Under the pieces are notes generated by a model that saw only the letters and a list, made by a program, of their open reading frames with translations, did not search any database and had not been told where the DNA came from. A stretch of DNA of 57,348 nt from the NCBI GenBank assembly GCA_947168565.1, contig CAMVMM010000015.1, positions 1 to 57,348 on the forward strand, written 5' to 3'. The translations under genes were made by a program, and so were the position numbers. The stretch's first letter is position 1, and each line of letters starts with the position of its first letter. Shown here piece by piece: positions 42,255 through 49,232 of the stretch. Source of the DNA: an uncultured Clostridia bacterium (GTDB lineage: Bacteria; Bacillota; Clostridia; Christensenellales; CAG-138).

Positions 42255-43586
42255 ATGCAAAGGAAAAGAAACTTGATATATAAAAAAACTCTGCCGAACG
42301 GCCTGCGGGTCATCGGCGAAAAGCTGGAAAACTACCGCTCGGTTTCCATCGGCTGCTGGGTCGGGGCGGGCTCCATACTGGAAATGCACGCGCTTGAGAG
42401 CGGGGAGACCCTCGCCGCCGGCACGGAATGCGGCATCTCCCATTTCATAGAGCACATGCTCTTCAAGGGCACCGAAAAGCACTCCGCCGAGGAGCTTGCG
42501 GAGCTTATGGATCTGCTTGGCGGCAATATGAACGCCTTCACAAGCAAGGACTGCACCTGCTTCTATGCCAAGGTAACGGAGGACAGCGTGAGCGAGGCGC
42601 TGGAGCTTATTTCGGAGATAGTTTGCACCTCCAAGCTGGACGAAGCGGATATAGAGCGCGAAAAGGGCGTTGTGCTTGAGGAGATCGCCATGAATAACGA
42701 TACTCCGGAGGATCTTGTGCATGAAGCGCTCTGCACCCTCTATTACGGCAGCGATCCGCTCGCCTTTCCCGTGCTCGGCTCGGAGCAGAGCGTGAGCGCC
42801 CTCACAAGGAGCATGATCCGCTCATATATGGCGCGCACCTATCGGCCGGAGAATATAGTCATAGCGGCGGCGGGGAATCTGGATTTTGAAAGGCTCTGCA
42901 GCTGCGCTGAAAGGGCGTTTGATTTTTCCCTTATCGCCGACGGAGCGAGGGAGCCGGGCGCAAAGGCGGGAGCGGCGGGCGAAGCGGGGGAAGACAGCGA
43001 GCGCTTCAGGCTTATTGAAAAGGACGTGGAGCAAACGCATTTAGCGCTGGCGTTCCCGGGCTTTTCTTACGATTCGCCAAGCTATTATCCCATGCTTGTG
43101 CTTAATAATATCATTGGCGGCAGCGTCAGCTCCAGGCTGTTTCAAAGCATACGCGAGCGCAGCGGAATGGCGTATTCCGTGTATTCCGCGCCCTCGTCGT
43201 TTTCCACAAGCGGCTATTTCACCCTCTATGCCGGCACGGGCGAAAAGCAGGCGGCGAAGGTGCTTGAAATGATGCTCGATGAGTATGAAAGCCTGCTTCA
43301 AGGCGGCATCACCGAGGCGGAGCTTGAGCGCAGCAAGCGCCAGATACGCACGGGCTTCATTCTGGGCAGGGAGAATTCCTCCTCCCGCGCCTCCTCGCTC
43401 GGCAGGCGTGAGCTGCTCGGGCTTGCGCATCGCTCGGAGGATGAGATACTTTCGCTCATCGCCTCGGTCAGCCTTGACGACGTGCATTCCATCCTTCCCA
43501 CTATGTGCTCAAGGGAATCCATGAGGGCGGCGATAGTGGGCAGGCTTTCCCGGAGTGCGGAGGCGCTTAAAAGGCTGCTTCAATAA
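42255..43586 (+). CDS. M16-family zinc peptidase (MlpA/YmxG-like)
   Basis: A 443-residue inverzincin-type peptidase. The inverted zinc motif HFIEH lies at about residues 63-67, and the downstream helix with 'EKGVVLEEIAMNNDTPEDLVHEAL' supplies the third ligand. The second M16 domain has 'YPMLVLNNIIGGSVSSRLFQSIRE' and 'YSAPSSFSTSGYF', both family typical. ATG 42255 is used; a TTG at 42273 with AAAGGA before it is an alternative start. It forms a two-gene unit with the YlxY-like gene (26 bases between). Confidence 0.93.
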   Translation: MQRKRNLIYKKTLPNGLRVIGEKLENYRSVSIGCWVGAGSILEMHALESGETLAAGTECGISHFIEHMLFKGTEKHSAEELAELMDLLGGNMNAFTSKDCTCFYAKVTEDSVSEALELISEIVCTSKLDEADIEREKGVVLEEIAMNNDTPEDLVHEALCTLYYGSDPLAFPVLGSEQSVSALTRSMIRSYMARTYRPENIVIAAAGNLDFERLCSCAERAFDFSLIADGAREPGAKAGAAGEAGEDSERFRLIEKDVEQTHLALAFPGFSYDSPSYYPMLVLNNIIGGSVSSRLFQSIRERSGMAYSVYSAPSSFSTSGYFTLYAGTGEKQAAKVLEMMLDEYESLLQGGITEAELERSKRQIRTGFILGRENSSSRASSLGRRELLGLAHRSEDEILSLIASVSLDDVHSILPTMCSRESMRAAIVGRLSRSAEALKRLLQ

Positions 43587-43604
43587 TAAAAAACGCGCTG
43601 CAAA

Positions 43605-43634
43605 AAAGCCCTGCGCACAAAAGGCGCGGGCTTT
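43605..43634 (+). terminator. Hairpin after the M16 peptidase gene
   Basis: AAAGCCC (43605-43611) and GGGCTTT (43628-43634) with an inner GCGC/GCGC pair form an 11-bp stem with one bulged T and a 7-base loop. No real T-tract follows, so termination may be partial. Confidence 0.4.
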
Positions 43635-43673
43635 GAAAGCGGACACAAAATAATATTTAAAACGGTGTAAGCT

Positions 43674-44117
43674 ATGGACAAGCTGGATAGAATCTTTGAA
43701 ATGCAGAATATGCTGGATACCGATATCCGCACGCGCAGAAATCTTGATTTTTCCCAAGAGGAATGGATGCAGAAGGAGGTGCTCGCCATGCTGAGCGAGC
43801 TTTCCGAGGTGCTGGACGAGGTGAATTTCAAATGGTGGAAAAACGCCAAGCCCGTGGATACCGAGGCGCTTCAGGGCGAGCTGGTGGATATTCTGCATTT
43901 TTTCGTCAGCATGTGCCTGCATTCGGGTATGGACGCGGAAACGCTTTATAATAAATACGTTTTGAAAAATAAAGAGAATTTCGACAGGCAGTACGGCAGA
44001 AGCGAAAAGAAGGGCTACGAGGTGCTGCCGGACGGCGAAAACGGCGAAATCCGCTGCGAAAACCGCGAAAACAGCGAAAACCGCTGCGAAAACGGCGAGG
44101 GCGGCGAAAATCGGTGA
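43674..44117 (+). CDS. Dimeric dUTPase-like / MazG-superfamily protein
   Basis: A 147-residue all-alpha NTP pyrophosphatase. Residues about 1-115 show the dimeric dUTPase pattern: 'IFEMQNMLD', 'EVLAMLSELSEVLDEVNFKWWKN', 'GELVDILHFFVSMCLHSGMDAETLYNKYVLKNKENFDRQ'. The acidic residues that bind magnesium (ExxE and ExxD) are present. The C-terminal 25 residues are encoded by 9-bp tandem repeats and are a low-complexity Glu/Asn/Arg tail without counterpart in the family, probably an expansion. Likely role: hydrolysis of dUTP to dUMP. Confidence 0.85.
   Translation: MDKLDRIFEMQNMLDTDIRTRRNLDFSQEEWMQKEVLAMLSELSEVLDEVNFKWWKNAKPVDTEALQGELVDILHFFVSMCLHSGMDAETLYNKYVLKNKENFDRQYGRSEKKGYEVLPDGENGEIRCENRENSENRCENGEGGENR
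44034..44112 (+). repeat. 9-bp tandem repeat extending the dUTPase-like gene
   Basis: Units of the type GGCGAAAAC, CGCGAAAAC and AGCGAAAAC, two with a CGCTGCGAAAAC variant, code for repeated Glu-Asn/Arg at the C-terminus. Because the unit is 9 bp, changes keep the frame. It is close in sequence to the non-coding 8-bp repeat at 48009. Confidence 0.85.
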
Positions 44118-44153
44118 AAAAGGCCCGACCGCTGCCCATTCGGAGGATAAATA

Positions 44154-45383
44154 TTGGAAGTTTTATATATTAAAAAGAAAAAACGCAGGCGCGTCAAAAA
44201 ATCCGTGCTGCTCGTGGTGGCGCTCGTGCTGCTTGCGACGCTTATCCTGACCCTTGTGCTCACCTATTTCGGCGGCAGCGTCGGCACGGCGCGATACGGC
44301 GCGGTGGAGGCGTCGCAGCGCGTGAAGGCGGTCGTGGTGCGCTCGGAAACGGTGGTTTCCGGCGGCGAATTTGAGGTTGCGGAGCGCTTTTTGAGCGAGG
44401 GGCAGCAGGTTTCGGCGGGCGAGCGCGTGATGGACGTTTACAAGCTCGGCTACAGCCGCGAGATCACCATGTCCCTTTGGCGCACAAGGCAGGATATTTA
44501 TAAGGCACAGCTTGAGGTTTTGGGCGAGGCGCGCGATGTGGAGCTGCGCAATTACGACAACGAGGTCGAAGCGCTCAGGCACGGGCTTTCGGGCGCGGTG
44601 CTTTCGGGAAACACGCAGCGCGTGCTTAAAATGAAGGACGAGCTGACCTCCCTGCTTGCGGACAGGAGCGAGTATTTAAGATCCACCGTTCAGGAAACGG
44701 AAACGCTGCGCGCGCTGTATAAGCTTCAGCAGGAGCGCGAAACCGCCGTTTCGGATGCACGGCTTTCGCTTATTGCCGAAAAAAGCGGCATTGTAAGCTA
44801 TTTTTTCGATGATTATTCGATCGCGCTCAGCGCGGATAAGCTCTCCACGGTCACTGCCGAGCTTTTGGACAGGATAGTTAAAAACACCGAAAAATCGCTG
44901 AAATGGCCCCGCACCGCGAACACGGGCGCATACCGGATAGTGGATGGCGGCGAATGGTATCTGCTTTTCAACACGCCCTCCTCGCAGGGCATGAGGGTGG
45001 TGCCGGGCGAAGCCTATCCCATAAAGCTCACCGGCTACGGCGAATTTCAGGGCGTGGCGCACTCAAGCTTTGTGAGCGGCGGCAGCGTGGTAAATATTTT
45101 AAAGGTAAATTCCGCCGTGGGCGCGCTTTTGAATGCGCGCGTGGTGAGCGCGGAGATAGATTATTCCTTTGAGGGCATCCGCGTTGAAAAGCGCGCCGTG
45201 CAGTTTGAAAACGGCGAGCCCTTCGTGGAATTGATGATGGACGGCAAGCGAACCGGCGTTTACGTGAACGTGTTTGCGGAGGACGGCGGCTCCGCCATAG
45301 TCAGCGCGAAAAACACTTCAAGCGCGCATCTTGAGGAGGGTGTAAAGTATTGGATACCGAAAAAACGAGTTTTCAAAAAATAA
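44154..45383 (+). CDS. HlyD-like membrane protein at the ylm cluster
   Basis: A 409-residue protein with one N-terminal membrane helix (about residues 17-40), then a beta-lipoyl-like region ('VVVRSETVVSGGEFEVAERFLSEGQQVSAGERVMDVY'), a coiled-coil hairpin (about 105-225) and a beta-rich C-terminal half. This is the architecture of the HlyD-like adaptor proteins that precede YggS and SepF in many Clostridia. A TTG start at 44154 follows GGAGGATAAATA. Its end overlaps the next gene by 34 bases. No ABC transporter is near, so a cell-envelope or division role is plausible but unproven. Confidence 0.8.
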   Translation: MEVLYIKKKKRRRVKKSVLLVVALVLLATLILTLVLTYFGGSVGTARYGAVEASQRVKAVVVRSETVVSGGEFEVAERFLSEGQQVSAGERVMDVYKLGYSREITMSLWRTRQDIYKAQLEVLGEARDVELRNYDNEVEALRHGLSGAVLSGNTQRVLKMKDELTSLLADRSEYLRSTVQETETLRALYKLQQERETAVSDARLSLIAEKSGIVSYFFDDYSIALSADKLSTVTAELLDRIVKNTEKSLKWPRTANTGAYRIVDGGEWYLLFNTPSSQGMRVVPGEAYPIKLTGYGEFQGVAHSSFVSGGSVVNILKVNSAVGALLNARVVSAEIDYSFEGIRVEKRAVQFENGEPFVELMMDGKRTGVYVNVFAEDGGSAIVSAKNTSSAHLEEGVKYWIPKKRVFKK

Positions 45384-46066
45384 CCGAGGGCATAGCGGAG
45401 GCCTGCTATAAAGCGGGCAGAAGCGCCGCCGAGGTGCGCCTTGTGGGCGCGACTAAATTCAAAACGGCGGAGCAGATCCGCCCCGTTATAGAGGCGGGGC
45501 TTGCCGAGGCAGGCGAAAACCGCGCCCAGGAATTCAATGAAAAATACGATTTTTTCATGGAGTGCGGCGTAAAGGCGCATTTCATAGGGGCGCTGCAAAC
45601 CAATAAGGTGAAATACCTTGTGGGCAGAGCCGCGCTCATTCAATCGGTGGACAGGCTTGAGCTTGCCGCCGAGGTAAACAGGCTTGCGGCGCGGAAAAAG
45701 CTTGTGCAGCCGATACTCATCGAGGTGAATATCGGCGGCGAGGAGCAGAAATCCGGCGCCGACCCGAAGGAGCTTCGGGAACTTTTAAAGCTGATTTCCG
45801 ATATGCCCGCCGTTCGGGTGGAGGGGCTTATGTGCGTGCCTCCCGCTGTATGCGAGGAGGAGGCAAGGGGCTACTTTGCGCGGATGAGGGAGCTGTTTTT
45901 GAGCATTGGGGAGGAGAAGCTTCCGAATGTTTTCATGAATGAGCTGTCCATGGGCATGAGCGGGGATTATAAAGCCGCCATTCTTGAAGGCTCGACCATG
46001 GTGCGGATCGGCTCCGCCCTGTTCGGCGCAAGATACGCGGCAGGATCGCAGGGCGCACACAGATAG
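45350..46066 (+). CDS. ylmE: PLP-binding protein, YggS/YlmE family
   Basis: A 238-residue single-domain PLP protein with a TIM-barrel fold similar to alanine racemase. The PLP lysine lies in 'VRLVGATKFK' (about residue 36). Other family motifs are 'GENRAQEFNEKYD', 'HFIGALQTNKVKYL', 'VNIGGEEQKSG' and 'ELSMGMSGDYKAAILEGSTMVRIGSALFG'. It acts in vitamin B6 homeostasis and in Gram-positives lies next to sepF. A TTG start at 45350 uses GAGGAGG inside the previous gene; the overlap implies translational coupling. Confidence 0.95.
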   Translation: MDTEKTSFQKITEGIAEACYKAGRSAAEVRLVGATKFKTAEQIRPVIEAGLAEAGENRAQEFNEKYDFFMECGVKAHFIGALQTNKVKYLVGRAALIQSVDRLELAAEVNRLAARKKLVQPILIEVNIGGEEQKSGADPKELRELLKLISDMPAVRVEGLMCVPPAVCEEEARGYFARMRELFLSIGEEKLPNVFMNELSMGMSGDYKAAILEGSTMVRIGSALFGARYAAGSQGAHR

Positions 46067-46143
46067 CGCTTTGCGAAGGGCGGGCTGCCACCGCCGATTT
46101 TTTCTCCAAGCGCCAACAGATTTTTATAGGAGGAAAGATTGCT

Positions 46144-46590
46144 ATGGCAAACATATTGAAAAAGCTTATCGATAATATCATGGAGGTGGACGACGAGCCT
46201 GAGCTTGAGTACACCGACAGCGTTACCGATGAAGGCTATGACGAGGGCGAGTTAGAAGCCGAGCGCAGGCAGCCGGTTTCAAGAAGGAACGTTTCCGCCG
46301 GAGTTACCAACCTGCCCGGCTCGAACCTTGCGAACCTCTCCAAGCTTGTGGTGTTTATGCCCGTGAGCTATGAGGACACGCAGAATGTTATAGACAACCT
46401 CAAGGGTCACAAGCCCATCATCCTGAATCTGGAGCAGATCGAGGTGGACGTGGCGCAGCGCGTGCTGGATTTTATCTCCGGCGCATGCTACGCGCTGAAC
46501 GGGAAAATGCAGAAGATATCCGCAAGGGTGTTTATCGTTGCCCCGGCAAGCGTTGCCATCGTATCCAGCTCCGGCAATCCGCGGGACTGA
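46144..46590 (+). CDS. sepF: SepF cell-division protein
   Basis: A 148-residue protein that polymerises into rings and bundles FtsZ at the septum. The N-terminal amphipathic helix ('MANILKKLIDNIM') binds membrane. An acidic linker spans about 15-45. The SepF domain follows ('LVVFMPVSYEDTQNVIDNLKGHKPIILNL', 'AQRVLDFISGACYALNGKMQKIS'). Length and order are canonical. A strong AGGAGG precedes ATG 46144. Confidence 0.96.
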   Translation: MANILKKLIDNIMEVDDEPELEYTDSVTDEGYDEGELEAERRQPVSRRNVSAGVTNLPGSNLANLSKLVVFMPVSYEDTQNVIDNLKGHKPIILNLEQIEVDVAQRVLDFISGACYALNGKMQKISARVFIVAPASVAIVSSSGNPRD

Positions 46591-46736
46591 GTAAAGCCAG
46601 CTTCCGCCGGGATTGACGGGTGCCGAAACACATGAAACAGGCGGGGGCGGGGCAGCCGACGGGCCAGGCCCGCCCGCCTCCGCACACACCGCGCTCCGGC
46701 GATGGGGCGCAGAAAAATCAGAAAGGGAATCACCCA

Positions 46737-47129
46737 ATGAACAGGCAGGATATTATAAAAAGAAAGTTTTCGCATTCCTTCTTCGGCTACGACGTGGAGG
46801 ATGTGGATCTGTTTCTGGATGAGATAATTCGTGAGTTCGACAGAATACATAACGAGCTGGATATTGCCGAGCTGAAGGCGGAGGGCGCACGGCAGCGGGA
46901 GGAAAAGATGCGCAGGCGCGCGGAGGCATACGCCGCCAGGCTTTGCGAGCTGGGCATAGCTCCGGAGGAGCTTGAGCCGGCGGACGAGCTATTGCGGACG
47001 GAGGAGCCCTACGCGGAGCCGGAGCCGAATGAAACCGAAAGCGTCGATACCGAATACCCCCATTCCGCGGAAGCGGAGCGGGAGCAGGCCGATGAAGCGT
47101 ATGCGGATGACGGCGCAGAGGATCGGTAA
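46737..47129 (+). CDS. DivIVA-domain protein
   Basis: A 130-residue protein. The N-terminus 'DIIKRKFSHSFFGYDVEDVDLFLDEIIREFDRIHNE' is a DivIVA membrane-curvature-binding head, followed by a short coiled coil and an acidic tail of about 55 residues rich in Glu, Pro and Ala. It is shorter than typical DivIVA and lacks a long coiled coil, so it may be a relative such as a GpsB-type scaffold. ATG 46737 follows AAAGGGA; an earlier in-frame GTG at 46620 would add 39 low-complexity residues and is rejected. The ylmG and ylmH genes usually found in this cluster are absent. Confidence 0.85.
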   Translation: MNRQDIIKRKFSHSFFGYDVEDVDLFLDEIIREFDRIHNELDIAELKAEGARQREEKMRRRAEAYAARLCELGIAPEELEPADELLRTEEPYAEPEPNETESVDTEYPHSAEAEREQADEAYADDGAEDR

Positions 47130-47197
47130 TTATCAGCGGCTTGACGGAGGGCGGTCCACCGCCTGACAGAGCGGCTCCACGGAGCGCGGAGGACTGT

Positions 47198-47989
47198 ATT
47201 ATCAATAGGAAGCTTTTTTGTAAAAACCGATCGAACGGGATCGGGCGGCTCCCTCGCGCGGCCGCCGCTTTTCTGCTTGCCTTGCTTGCGCTGATGCCCG
47301 CCTGCGCCGAAAACAGCATTGATAAGGACGCGGCCACGCATGAGCCGAGAGCGTTTGAGGAGCGGGCGGCTGAGGAGGGCAGGCCGAATAAGCCGACCTC
47401 GTCAAGGCCGCCGCTGGAAACGGAATACAGAATGCCGGAGGGCATGGAGGAAAAGTATTCTCTGCACACGCTCACCGTGCCCGCCGGCTCGGCGGGGCTG
47501 CACCCTTCCGGTGTGGAGCGGTTTGAAATAAGCTTCATCCTGCCGAACGGATGGACGGTCGGCGGCGCGGATACGCAGGTCACGGGCTCGTTTCAGCATA
47601 TCGCGGGCGAGGGCAAGCCCCTCTATCAATGCGCCTGCTTTATGGATGAGGAGGGCAGGGTGGCGGCGGCGCTCAGCTTTGCGCCCTACGACGTGCGCTC
47701 CGCTGCGGATGCCGAGAGCGGCTATGAAAGGATCTACGAGGTGCTGACGCACGGCGACTACCAATTCTTAATAGATAAGCTCTATCTTCCATTTTATAAC
47801 GGCACTGCAAGCAACCTTACCGCCGTTTCCAAAACAAGATACCTCAGGCCGGACGGCGCGGTGCAGTATAATCCGGCGGTGCTTTCGGCCGATCCCGAAA
47901 GGGGCGTTTTCATAGCGGCTGAGTTTGCGATAGGCAGAATAAACGCGCTGCAATTCATGGATTTTGCCGAAAGCCTGTGCATCTATTAG
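47198..47989 (+). CDS. Putative lipoprotein, possibly starting at ATT
   Basis: A protein of about 263 residues. After a basic segment (RKLFCKNR, GRLPR) comes a hydrophobic core and 'LMPAC', a lipobox with Cys at residue 36 of this frame. The mature protein has an acidic linker and a domain with 'FEISFILPNGWTVGGAD', 'LYQCACFMDEEGRVAAALSFAPYD' and 'FIAAEFAIGRINALQF', unrecognised. No ATG, GTG or TTG with a ribosome-binding site opens this frame. A TTG at 47141 has none before it; an ATT at 47198 has GCGGAGG six bases upstream. I use ATT tentatively; a sequencing error is the alternative. Confidence 0.6.
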   Translation: MINRKLFCKNRSNGIGRLPRAAAAFLLALLALMPACAENSIDKDAATHEPRAFEERAAEEGRPNKPTSSRPPLETEYRMPEGMEEKYSLHTLTVPAGSAGLHPSGVERFEISFILPNGWTVGGADTQVTGSFQHIAGEGKPLYQCACFMDEEGRVAAALSFAPYDVRSAADAESGYERIYEVLTHGDYQFLIDKLYLPFYNGTASNLTAVSKTRYLRPDGAVQYNPAVLSADPERGVFIAAEFAIGRINALQFMDFAESLCIY

Positions 47990-48008
47990 CGCGGCAGGAT
48001 GGGGCGGA

Positions 48009-48115
48009 TCGCAAAACCGCAAAACCGCGAAACCTCAAAACCGCAAAAACCGCAAACCCGCGAAACCGCGAAACCGCAAAACCGCAAAACCGCGAAACCG
48101 CATAAACCGCGAAAG
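48009..48115. repeat. 8-bp tandem repeat CGCRAAAC, about 13 copies
   Basis: CGCAAAAC and CGCGAAAC units alternate from 48009 to 48115, two of them 9 bp long. The repeat lies between the lipoprotein stop (47989) and the metallopeptidase start (48124). Its core GCGAAAAC also occurs in the 9-bp repeats of the dUTPase-like gene and resembles part of the 29-bp repeat. Confidence 0.92.
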
Positions 48116-48123
48116 CAAACAGA

Positions 48124-48957
48124 ATGAACACTGAAAAAACCAAAACCGAGGCGGCAAAAAGCCGCGCAGAGGAAATAAAAAATGCCATCACGGGGATGGG
48201 GGAGACCACCCTGAGCGGCATCCTTGCTTCCGCACGCGCCTTTAAAGCGGGGCTTGGCGCGAATGCGTTGAACGATGCGGCCGAAGCCGGCGCCGCTTCG
48301 GGCGAAAGCCGAAGTGCGCCGTCAAGCCCGGAAGCGCAAAACCCGCGCGGCGAAGCGAATGCAAGGGCGGAAGGCGACGGCTTTGCCGTTGAAACGGTGG
48401 AGTACCGCGCGCCGGTTGTGATAAATATCGTGGAAGCGCCGCAGACCGATGCCGTGCGGCAGAGCGCTCAAAAGCAAAGCGGGCAGGCGCGGGCCGCTTC
48501 GGCGCGGAGCGCCTCCGGACTGCGCGGAAAGAGCCGCGCGGAGCAGATGGAGCTTATCAGAAGGCTGGCGGACGAGGCGGCGGAGGAGCTGCCCGCGCCA
48601 TTTTTTGAAAAGCTGAGCGGCGGCATCGCGCTGAGCGAGGCAAAAAAGCACCACCCCAAATCAAGGAGCGAGCGCCCGCTTCTGGTGCTTGGCGAATACA
48701 GAAACGACCCGCGCTTCGGCAGAAGCATCATGCTTTACGGCGGCTCCATCATAGAAACCTTCCCGCGGCTCAGCGAGAGTGCGCTCAAGGCCGAGATACG
48801 CAGAATCGTGCGCCATGAATTTACCCATCATATAGAATCGCTCTGCGGCGAAAGAGGGCTTGAAATAGAGGATGAGATAAGCCTTGCGCAGTATGAGCTG
48901 GGCTTTTCGGGCAAAAACGGCTCCCACGACGGCGGCGGCGATCCGGATTCGAGATGA
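48124..48957 (+). CDS. Zincin-type metallopeptidase with long N-terminal extension
   Basis: A 277-residue protein. Residues about 140-265 form a small metallopeptidase domain with 'RHEFTHHIESLCGERGLEIEDEI', zinc motif HEFTH at about 230-234. It matches the short (about 120-residue) clostridial family: 'LADEAAEELPAPFFEKLSGGI' and 'VLGEYRNDPRFGRSIMLYGGS'. The first 140 residues are a low-complexity Ala/Ser/Arg-rich extension not normal for the family. The start is ATG 48124, directly after the octamer repeats and without a clear ribosome-binding site; the true start may be downstream. Confidence 0.82.
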   Translation: MNTEKTKTEAAKSRAEEIKNAITGMGETTLSGILASARAFKAGLGANALNDAAEAGAASGESRSAPSSPEAQNPRGEANARAEGDGFAVETVEYRAPVVINIVEAPQTDAVRQSAQKQSGQARAASARSASGLRGKSRAEQMELIRRLADEAAEELPAPFFEKLSGGIALSEAKKHHPKSRSERPLLVLGEYRNDPRFGRSIMLYGGSIIETFPRLSESALKAEIRRIVRHEFTHHIESLCGERGLEIEDEISLAQYELGFSGKNGSHDGGGDPDSR

Positions 48958-49056
48958 ACCGCAAACAAAGAATAAAATATTCGAACAGGCCGCGCGCGCA
49001 AATGAAGCGTTCGCGGTTTTTTTGAAAAATAAATATATGGAAACACGGAATAGGGC

Positions 49057-49085
49057 TTGCATTCGCGCCAAAAGATTGATATAAT
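49057..49085 (+). promoter_or_regulatory. Promoter of the scaffold gene
   Basis: TTGCAT (49057-49062) and a perfect TATAAT (49080-49085) are 17 bases apart. The start codon is 148 bases downstream of the -10 box, so a leader of about 140 nt precedes the scaffold gene. Confidence 0.7.
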
Positions 49086-49105
49086 GTAACAGACTAAGAT
49101 TGTGT

Positions 49106-49154
49106 CAGCCTGCATAAGGCTGCCAGGTCGCGGTCCCGCTGCGCGTCTTTTTTC
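49106..49154 (+). promoter_or_regulatory. Leader hairpins with a T-tract
   Basis: CAGCC (49106-49110) pairs with GGCTG (49118-49122). A second GC-rich segment (about 49128-49145) can fold into a 5-bp hairpin just before TCTTTTTT (49147-49154). This is the arrangement of a leader terminator, so expression of the scaffold may be controlled by attenuation. A further stem-like pair lies at about 49171-49208. Confidence 0.4.
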
Positions 49155-49232
49155 CGGCGCGGAGCAGAAAATCTAAGCTACAGCCTACCTTTCCGGCGGG
49201 CTTTAGACTTAAAGTTTTGGAAGGAGAAACAC

